DNA of 10,764 bases from JAVJPJ01 sp040217295 (GTDB taxonomy: Bacteria; Pseudomonadota; Alphaproteobacteria; Rhodobacterales; Rhodobacteraceae): positions 1-10,764 of the forward strand of contig CAYWTM010000115.1 of the NCBI GenBank assembly GCA_964460185.1, given 5' to 3'. A model generated the notes under the pieces. The model worked only from the letters and a program-made list of their open reading frames with translations. It had not been told where the DNA came from and ran no database searches. Positions 5,831-10,764 of this stretch are shown here, one piece after another (within the stretch, counting starts at the first letter, position 1; the number at the start of each line of letters is the position of its first letter). The translations under genes were made by a program, and so were the position numbers.

Positions 5831-6909
5831 GCCTTGGCGCCTTTCTTGCCGGATCCGATCATCGGGGCCGCATCGGCATCAAGCGGCCAGCGCGGGCGCG
5901 CGGCAAGGGTCATGTCATCGCGCTGTCCGTCCTCAAAGGCCAAAAGCCCCGCAAACGCGATCATCGCGGCATTGTCCGTGCACAACGCCAGGGGCGGCGC
6001 GGTAAAGGGCACGCCCGCTTTTGCCGCCTCCCGTTCCAGTGCCGCGCGCAGCGTTTGGTTGGCGGCCACACCCCCGGCGACGGCGAAACCGGTCAGATCG
6101 TCGAACAGCGCCAGCGCCCGGGCGGACTTGATCGCCAGCACATCCGACACGGCCGCCTGGAACCCGGCGGAAAGGTCGGCCCTGTCCTGTTCGCTCAGCC
6201 CGCCCTGATCGACGATCAGCGTGTCGCGGGCGCGCAGCACGGCGGTCTTGAGGCCGGAAAAACTCAGATCGCATCCGGGCCGGTCCAGCAGCGGGCGGGG
6301 CAAGGCAAACCGGGCGGGATCACCGGCCTGCGCGGAGGCTTCGACAGATGGCCCGCCCGGTTGCGGCAGACCCAAAAGCCGCGCAACCTTGTCGAACGCC
6401 TCGCCGGGCGCATCGTCGATAGTGCCACCCAGACGCCGAAACGCCTGCGGGCCATCGACGCGCAGAAACTGACAATGCCCCCCCGAAACCAGAAGCATCA
6501 GGTAGGGAAACCGCAAACCATCGGTCAGAACCGGGGTCAGGGCATGGCCAGCCAGGTGGTTTACTCCGACCAGGGGCTTGCCCAGACCCATGGCAAGTCC
6601 TTTGGCCGCCATGACACCCGAAAGAACACCGCCGATCAGACCGGGGCCTGCTGTCACGGCGATGGCGTCGATATCCGTCAGCGTGATCCCTGCTTCGGCC
6701 AGCGCGTCCTCGACCATCAGGTCCAGCTTTTCGGCATGGGCCCGGGCGGCGATCTCGGGCACGACGCCGCCAAAGGCGGCATGCAGGTCGGTCTGGCTAG
6801 ACACGACGTTGGACAAGATCAACGCCCGCCCGCCCGATCCGCGCAGGATCGCGGCGCCGGTATCGTCGCAACTGCTTTCCAGGCCGAGTATCGTCAGGGG
6901 CGTGGTCAT
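5827..6909 (-). CDS. tsaD: tRNA N6-adenosine threonylcarbamoyltransferase
   Basis: TsaD (formerly Gcp/YgjD) transfers threonylcarbamoyl from TC-AMP to A37 of ANN-decoding tRNAs, giving t6A, with partners TsaB and TsaE, which are not in this window. The 360-residue frame has LGLESSCDDT (8-17), RAHAEKLDL (56-64), the metal-binding VNHLAGH (116-122, ligands H118 and H122), VSGGH (141-145), DAPGEAFDKVARLLG (166-180), AGGVAANQTLR (278-288) and CTDNAAMIA (310-318, third ligand D312). The frame stays open 459 nt further upstream. ATG 6909 is the correct start because it puts the first family motif at residue 8 and has GAGG just upstream; longer versions would run back through hemD. It is the first gene of tsaD-gpsA-EVE and is divergent from hemD by 46 bp. 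Confidence 0.97.
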   Translation of the reverse strand: MTTPLTILGLESSCDDTGAAILRGSGGRALILSNVVSSQTDLHAAFGGVVPEIAARAHAEKLDLMVEDALAEAGITLTDIDAIAVTAGPGLIGGVLSGVMAAKGLAMGLGKPLVGVNHLAGHALTPVLTDGLRFPYLMLLVSGGHCQFLRVDGPQAFRRLGGTIDDAPGEAFDKVARLLGLPQPGGPSVEASAQAGDPARFALPRPLLDRPGCDLSFSGLKTAVLRARDTLIVDQGGLSEQDRADLSAGFQAAVSDVLAIKSARALALFDDLTGFAVAGGVAANQTLRAALEREAAKAGVPFTAPPLALCTDNAAMIAFAGLLAFEDGQRDDMTLAARPRWPLDADAAPMIGSGKKGAKA

Positions 6910-6918
6910 GTCGCCTCG

Positions 6919-6947
6919 TTGTCTTGGGGTCCTTCGGCAGGTAACAC
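6919..6947 (+). promoter_or_regulatory. Candidate hemD promoter, giving a near-leaderless transcript
   Basis: TTGTCT (6919-6924) and TAACAC (6942-6947) are spaced by 17 bp. A start about 7 nt downstream falls at 6954-6956, practically on the hemD ATG at 6956. This agrees with the absence of any ribosome-binding site before hemD. The hexamers are imperfect. Confidence 0.3.
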
Positions 6948-6966
6948 TGCCCCTCATGTCTGACAA
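6939..6966 (-). promoter_or_regulatory. Candidate tsaD operon promoter, overlapping the hemD start
   Basis: On the minus strand, TTGTCA (6966-6961; five of six -35 bases) is followed after 16 bp by TTACCT (6944-6939). It lies inside and just before the hemD start codon and would give tsaD a leader of about 25 nt. Its -10 shares bases with the hemD -10 candidate, so the two could not be occupied at once. The -10 match is poor. Confidence 0.25.
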
Positions 6967-7669
6967 TGCCGCACCCCTGATCTTGCTGACCCGCCCCAAA
7001 GCTGCGTCGGACCGTTTCGCCGCCAACCTGCGCGAAACGCTGGGACAGGTGCGGGTGGTGACCGCACCGCTGATGGCCATCCAGACGATAGAGGGGCCGC
7101 TGGACCTGGACGGGGTCACCGGGCTGATCTTTACTTCGGCCAATGGCGTCGAAAGCTTTGCCAGTCTGACCGACGCCCGCGATCTGCCCGCTTGGTGCGT
7201 GGGCGATCGCACGGCGGCCGCTGCGCGCGATATCGGGCTGCGCGCCATGTCGGCACAGGGCGACGCCGATGCGCTGGTCGAGATGATGGCGCTGGCGCGT
7301 CCCACCGGGCGATTGTTGCACCTCCATGGCGCCCATACGCGTGGCGACGTGGTCGAACGCCTGTGCAAGGCAGGGCTGCGGGCCGAGGGGCAGGCGGTCT
7401 ACGATCAGGTCACGGTCCCGCCGCCGCCAACCTTTGCCAAGGCGATCGGCCACCCCGGTCCCGTCATCGCCCCCCTGTTTTCCCCCCGCAGTGCCCGGAT
7501 CTTTGCCCAGGCGCTGGACGGACCACCGCCCGCCGGGCTCAGGGTTGTGGCCTTGTCACCGGCGGTGGCCAGGGCGCTGCCCGGCGCATTGGCGAAAGCG
7601 GCCGTGATCGCCGACACGCCCGACGCCGTTTCCATGATCCGGGCGATCCAGACGCTTATGCCTGCATAA
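6956..7669 (+). CDS. hemD: Uroporphyrinogen-III synthase
   Basis: HemD closes and inverts ring D of hydroxymethylbilane to form uroporphyrinogen III, the last common precursor of heme, siroheme, cobalamin and, where made, bacteriochlorophyll. The 237-residue length fits the family. Sequence is generally poorly conserved in HemD, but the expected landmarks are present: LLTRPKAASDRFA (10-22), LIFTSANGVESF (57-68), AWCVGDRTAAAARDIG (79-94), LLHLHGAHTRGD (120-131), AVYDQVTVPP (147-156, holding the conserved Tyr) and LFSPRSARIFA (174-184). The frame is open well upstream, but ATG 6956 places the first strand normally and leaves a 46-bp divergent spacer to tsaD. There is no ribosome-binding site, so a leaderless mRNA is possible. 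The gene order hemD - mic60-like - hemY supports the call. Confidence 0.92.
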   Translation: MSDNAAPLILLTRPKAASDRFAANLRETLGQVRVVTAPLMAIQTIEGPLDLDGVTGLIFTSANGVESFASLTDARDLPAWCVGDRTAAAARDIGLRAMSAQGDADALVEMMALARPTGRLLHLHGAHTRGDVVERLCKAGLRAEGQAVYDQVTVPPPPTFAKAIGHPGPVIAPLFSPRSARIFAQALDGPPPAGLRVVALSPAVARALPGALAKAAVIADTPDAVSMIRAIQTLMPA

Positions 7670-7677
7670 GCTGTGCC

Positions 7678-7706
7678 TTGAGGGGCTTTGCGCGCTGGTC
7701 TAGGCT
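7678..7706 (+). promoter_or_regulatory. Candidate internal promoter before the Mic60-like gene
   Basis: TTGAGG (7678-7683) and TAGGCT (7701-7706) are spaced by exactly 17 bp, just after the hemD stop. The -10 keeps the conserved T, A and final T. Initiation near 7712-7714 would begin at the base of the hairpin at 7712-7734. Confidence 0.35.
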
Positions 7707-7711
7707 GGTGG

Positions 7712-7734
7712 TGCTGCACCTGTGAGGTGCGGCA
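7712..7734 (+). promoter_or_regulatory. Leader hairpin between hemD and the Mic60-like gene
   Basis: A 10-bp stem including one G-U pair (TGCTGCACCT 7712-7721 / AGGTGCGGCA 7725-7734) closes a 3-nt GTG loop. No T-run follows, so it is not an intrinsic terminator. It may be an mRNA-stabilising 5' hairpin if transcription starts at 7712, or a processing site in a hemD read-through transcript. Confidence 0.45.
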
Positions 7735-7769
7735 GACAGTCGAATATCCGACACGTAAAGGACGGTGCC

Positions 7770-9257
7770 GTGGCAAGACGAAGCTCGAAAAGCTCAGGCA
7801 GCACAGGCAACGGGCGCAACGCGTCCCCATCGACCGGCGCGGACGATGACCGCCCGGACAGCATCGCCGCCGAGGGTGAGGCCACGGCCGATTCGGGCGC
7901 TACCCCGGTCGCAGACACCATGCCAGACGCCGAAACCGTCGCCGTCGACGCCAATGACATCGCCGACCGCGAGATCGCACTGGGCGAAAGCGCCGCAGCT
8001 GACGCAGATGAAACACCCGCAGGCAGCGCCGGAGATGACAGCGTGATGCCCACGGATGCCACCGCCGTGGAAGAGGGCGACAGCCCCTCCTCCGATGCAA
8101 CGCCCGAACCCGCACAACGTCCGGCCCCCGCCCCCGCCGCATATGAGCAAAGCAGCGGTCCGGGGTTTGTGCCCCTCATCCTGGGCGGCGTGATTGCCGC
8201 CGGCATCGGATATGGCGCCGCCTACATGGGCTACCTGCCCACCGGGGCTGACACGACATCCGACACGACCGCGATCACGGCGGCCCTTGAGGCGCAGAAC
8301 GAAACGCTGGCGGCCCTCCAGGCGCAGGTCAGCGAATTGGCCAATGCCGAACCGGTGATGCCGGAGATGCCGGAAATGCCCGAGATACCCACCGTGGACC
8401 TGGGCCCGGTGACCGAACAGATCCAGGCGCTTTCAACCCAGATCGACGGCACGACAGCGGCGATCGCCGATATCGCCGCGCGCGTCACCGTTCTGGAGGA
8501 ACGTCCCGTCTTTACCGGCGATGTCGATGAAGACAACGCGGCCGCGGTGGCAGCGGTCGGGCAACTGCAAGAAGAACTGCGCACCCAACAAGAGGCAGCG
8601 GCCGCCGAGGCCGCCGCCCTGCAGGCTGCCGCCGCCGAAGCCGCAAACGCCGCCGCCCAGGCCGAAGCTGCCGCCGCCGAAGCGGCACAGGCATTGGCCG
8701 CCGCCGAAGCAGACGCAGCCGATGCTGTGGCCGCCGCTGCCGCCGCCGCCGATACCGCCATGGCCGAGGCGCAAGCCGCCGCCGCCCTGCGCGAGGTGCA
8801 GCTTGCCATGACCTCGGGCGCGCCGTTTGCCGAACCGTTGGCAGTGCTGGCTGGCGTGGTCGACACGCCCGACAGCCTGACTGCCGTGGCGGACACCGGC
8901 GTTCCGACCCTCGAAGCGATCGAGGCAGGGTTCGCACCCGCCGCCCGCGCCGCCCTGCCGGTCGCGCTGCGCGAAACTGCCGGGGACAGCACCGCGGACC
9001 GTCTCGGCGCGTTCCTGATGGGCCAGATCGGCGGGCGCGCCATCGAACCGCGTGAGGGCGATGATCCCGATTCCGTTCTGTCCAGGGTCGGCGCCGCCGT
9101 TCAGGCCGGCGACCTGCAGGCAGCCTTGACCGAGACCGCGTCGTTGCCCGATGGCGCGCGCGCCGAACTGGCCCCATGGGTCGCAGATGTCGAAATCCGC
9201 GCCGCCGCCGAAACCGGCCTGGCACAGGTCACCGCCGCGCTCAGCGGCACCGAATAG
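7770..9257 (+). CDS. Mic60/mitofilin-like inner-membrane protein (COG4223 type)
   Basis: This 495-residue protein has the architecture of alphaproteobacterial Mic60, relative of the mitochondrial crista-junction organiser that shapes membranes. Residues 1-130 are acidic, polar and probably disordered in the cytoplasm. One membrane segment lies at about 132-154 (FVPLILGGVIAAGIGYGAAY). A periplasmic part follows, with coiled-coil-like stretches at about 170-192 and 213-246, and an Ala-rich helix at 257-340 (45 of 66 residues in 275-340 are Ala). The C-terminal mitofilin-like domain (340-493) includes REVQLAMTSGAPFAEPL, VPTLEAIEAGFAPAARAAL and, near the end, DPDSVLSRVGAAVQAGDL. I chose GTG 7770 because AAAGGA (7757-7762) lies 7 nt upstream; an in-frame GTG at 7722 lies in a hairpin loop and lacks a ribosome-binding site. 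It sits 11 nt before hemY and 100 nt after hemD. Confidence 0.88.
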   Translation: MARRSSKSSGSTGNGRNASPSTGADDDRPDSIAAEGEATADSGATPVADTMPDAETVAVDANDIADREIALGESAAADADETPAGSAGDDSVMPTDATAVEEGDSPSSDATPEPAQRPAPAPAAYEQSSGPGFVPLILGGVIAAGIGYGAAYMGYLPTGADTTSDTTAITAALEAQNETLAALQAQVSELANAEPVMPEMPEMPEIPTVDLGPVTEQIQALSTQIDGTTAAIADIAARVTVLEERPVFTGDVDEDNAAAVAAVGQLQEELRTQQEAAAAEAAALQAAAAEAANAAAQAEAAAAEAAQALAAAEADAADAVAAAAAAADTAMAEAQAAAALREVQLAMTSGAPFAEPLAVLAGVVDTPDSLTAVADTGVPTLEAIEAGFAPAARAALPVALRETAGDSTADRLGAFLMGQIGGRAIEPREGDDPDSVLSRVGAAVQAGDLQAALTETASLPDGARAELAPWVADVEIRAAAETGLAQVTAALSGTE

Positions 9258-9268
9258 GGGGCGACGGA

Positions 9269-10764
9269 ATGCTTTGGACCTTGCTGAAAGTCTTGATCTT
9301 CGTCGCCCTCGTTGCGGGCCTGACCTATGGCGCAGGCCTGCTGACCGAAATGGGGCACCTGGCCACCCTGACGGTGGTCGGTCGCGAATTCGTTTTGACC
9401 CCGCTTCTTGCGGTTATCGGCGCGCTGGTGCTGCTGCTGGCGGTCTGGGTTCTGTTCCGCCTTGTGGGCCTGGTGATCGCCACATTGAGATTTCTCAACG
9501 GCGATGAAACCGCCCTGTCGCGCTATTTCGACCGTCGGTCCGAGCGCAAGGGATACGAGGCGCTGGCCGAAGGCATGATGGCGCTTGCCGCCGGCGAGGG
9601 CCGCCTCGCCATCCGCAAGGCCGAACGCGCCGAGAAATACCTGCATCGCCCGGAACTGACCAAGCTGGTGGTGGCGCAAGGGGCAGAGATGGTGGGCGAT
9701 CGAAAGCTCGCCACCGATACGTTCAAGGCCCTGGTCACCGACGACCGCACCCGGTTCGTCGGGGTTCGCGGGCTGATGAAACAGAAACTTGCCGCAGGCG
9801 AAACCGAGGTGGCGATGAAGCTGGCCGAAAAGGCCATGGCGATCCGTCCCAGGAACGAAGAGGTGCAGACCACGCTTCTGCAGCTACAGGCGCAGCACGA
9901 GGATTGGTCGGGCGCGCGGGCAACCCTTGCGCAATCGCTCAAGGCCGGGAACCTGCCGCGTGACGTGCACAAGCGGCGCGATGCCGTTCTGGCGCTGGCC
10001 CATGCGCGCGACGCCATGGCCGAGGGCAAGGTGACCGAGGCCACCCACGGCGCGAACGAGGCCAACCGCATGGCGCCGGGCCTGGTGCCCGCCGCGGTGA
10101 TGGCCGGTCGCCTCGCCATCTCGGAGGGCAATCCGCGGCAGGCCGCCAAGATCCTCAAGAAGGCATGGGATACCGATCCCCATCCCGACATCGCAGCCGC
10201 ATTCGCCGAGATCGCACCGGGCGAAACCCCGGCCGACCGTCTGAAACGGTTCCGGCCGCTCATCGCGAAACACCCGGGCCACCCCGAGGCGCAATTGCTG
10301 GACGCGGAATTGCAGATCGCGGCCGAGGATTTCCCCGCCGCCCGCCGTGCCCTTGGCGATCTGCCGCAAACCGCACCCACCGCGCGGTCGCTGACCATCA
10401 TGGCGGCGATCGAGCGCGGAGAAGGGTCAGAAGACCGTCTGGTCCGTGCCTGGCTGGCCAAGGCCGTGACCGCCGCGCGCGGCACCCAGTGGGTCTGCAA
10501 CAACTGCGGTCACATCCATGCCGACTGGCGCCCGATCTGCAGCAATTGCGGAACCTTCGACAGCCTCAGCTGGCAAGACGTCGAACAATCCGAGGCCGCC
10601 CTGCTTGGGCCTGCGCAGATGCTGCCGCTGATCGTGGGCGCACTGGAAGACCAGCGCGCGCCCGACGCGCCCGAGGACGCCGAAGTGCTGGAGCCGGAAA
10701 CCGCGCAGGATACGCCCCCCACCAGCCCTGACACCGAAGCCGAAACACCCGAGGCCGAGACCGC
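9269..10764 (+). CDS. hemY: HemY-type inner-membrane TPR-like protein with C-terminal zinc ribbon (3' truncated by window edge)
   Basis: The frame is open for 498 codons to the window edge; the stop lies beyond. This is the proteobacterial HemY of the hemCDXY type, not the Bacillus protoporphyrinogen oxidase of the same name; its exact role in heme synthesis is unsettled. Two membrane helices (about 5-25 and 46-72) flank a short periplasmic loop containing GREFVLTP, and the helix is followed by NGDETALSRYF. From about residue 95 to 395 a helical-repeat (TPR-like) region faces the cytoplasm. A C-X2-C-X10-C-X2-C ribbon follows, with C410, C413, C424 and C427 (CNNCGH and CSNCGTF), resembling the rubredoxin-type domain of LapB. 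The tail after about residue 455 is acidic and Pro-rich. GGGGG (9257-9261) lies 7 nt before ATG 9269, and the gene is probably co-transcribed with the Mic60-like gene. Confidence 0.9.
   Translation, partial: MLWTLLKVLIFVALVAGLTYGAGLLTEMGHLATLTVVGREFVLTPLLAVIGALVLLLAVWVLFRLVGLVIATLRFLNGDETALSRYFDRRSERKGYEALAEGMMALAAGEGRLAIRKAERAEKYLHRPELTKLVVAQGAEMVGDRKLATDTFKALVTDDRTRFVGVRGLMKQKLAAGETEVAMKLAEKAMAIRPRNEEVQTTLLQLQAQHEDWSGARATLAQSLKAGNLPRDVHKRRDAVLALAHARDAMAEGKVTEATHGANEANRMAPGLVPAAVMAGRLAISEGNPRQAAKILKKAWDTDPHPDIAAAFAEIAPGETPADRLKRFRPLIAKHPGHPEAQLLDAELQIAAEDFPAARRALGDLPQTAPTARSLTIMAAIERGEGSEDRLVRAWLAKAVTAARGTQWVCNNCGHIHADWRPICSNCGTFDSLSWQDVEQSEAALLGPAQMLPLIVGALEDQRAPDAPEDAEVLEPETAQDTPPTSPDTEAETPEAET

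Noticed and set aside
5024..6208. Long plus-strand open frame (394 codons) opposite gpsA and tsaD
   Set aside because: It is antisense to two strongly recognised genes with full motif sets; its product is Arg/Gly/Gln-rich low-complexity sequence typical of the reverse frame of GC-rich coding DNA.
5827..7368. Extended 513-residue version of TsaD
   Set aside because: The extra 153 residues are the antisense of hemD and have no TsaD similarity; ATG 6909 gives the normal family start.
7722..7769. Upstream GTG start (7722) for the Mic60-like protein
   Set aside because: It lies in the loop of a stable hairpin with no ribosome-binding site, while GTG 7770 has AAAGGA at 7 nt and yields a basic, Ser-rich N terminus.
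8231..9043. Minus-strand Ala/Ser-rich open frame (270 codons) opposite the Mic60-like gene
   Set aside because: It merely mirrors the GCC-rich Ala tract of the plus-strand gene; no independent domain or start signal.
9523..10503. Minus-strand open frame (326 codons) opposite hemY
   Set aside because: It is antisense to hemY, whose frame is continuous with membrane, helical-repeat and zinc-ribbon features; Ser/Arg-rich shadow composition.
1..10764. Search for tRNA/rRNA genes, CRISPR repeats, insertion-sequence ends, toxin-antitoxin pairs, defence genes or phage genes
   Set aside because: No cloverleaf with a T-loop signature, no regularly spaced repeats, no transposase or integrase motifs and no defence-type domains were found on either strand.

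Overview
The window looks like chromosomal core DNA from a high-GC alphaproteobacterium, most likely in the Rhodobacteraceae/Roseobacter group. The evidence is the GC-rich, codon-biased coding sequence, the alphaproteobacterial gene order hemD - mic60-like - hemY divergent from tsaD-gpsA, and a DUF2853 gene. I see no insertion sequence, phage gene, CRISPR array, tRNA or rRNA, so this reads as housekeeping sequence rather than an island.

Layout, left to right: (1) 1-1332 (+): the 3' end of adenosylhomocysteinase (ahcY), then a 2-dehydropantoate 2-reductase (panE/apbA family) 6 nt later. (2) 1457-2546 (+): an HD-domain protein whose metal-ligand pattern resembles the PhnZ-type diiron oxygenases, then a small DUF2853 protein ending at an intrinsic terminator. 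(3) 2547-2907: no protein gene; it holds a second, very strong orphan terminator that may end a short small RNA. (4) 2908-3600 (-): an exported zincin-like protein (HELSH motif), divergent from (5) 3747-4385 (+): a LysE/RhtB-family exporter. (6) 4467-6909 (-): a compact operon tsaD - gpsA - EVE-domain protein, with a 4-nt overlap and a 5-nt gap. (7) 6956-10764 (+): hemD, a Mic60/mitofilin-like membrane protein, and hemY, which runs off the right edge.

Functional links: the left end joins S-adenosylhomocysteine recycling to an oxidoreductase of the pantothenate (CoA) type. The minus-strand operon joins the t6A tRNA-modification enzyme TsaD, phospholipid precursor synthesis (GpsA) and a probable modified-base-binding EVE protein. 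The right-hand cluster couples uroporphyrinogen III synthesis to two inner-membrane proteins, one of them the bacterial relative of the mitochondrial crista organiser Mic60. No clearly new multi-gene system is visible. The points most worth a second look are the Mic60-like gene and its positional equivalence to enterobacterial hemX, the zinc ribbon in HemY, the PhnZ-like HD protein, the orphan terminator/small-RNA candidate, and the very tight tsaD/hemD divergent region that may give a leaderless hemD mRNA.
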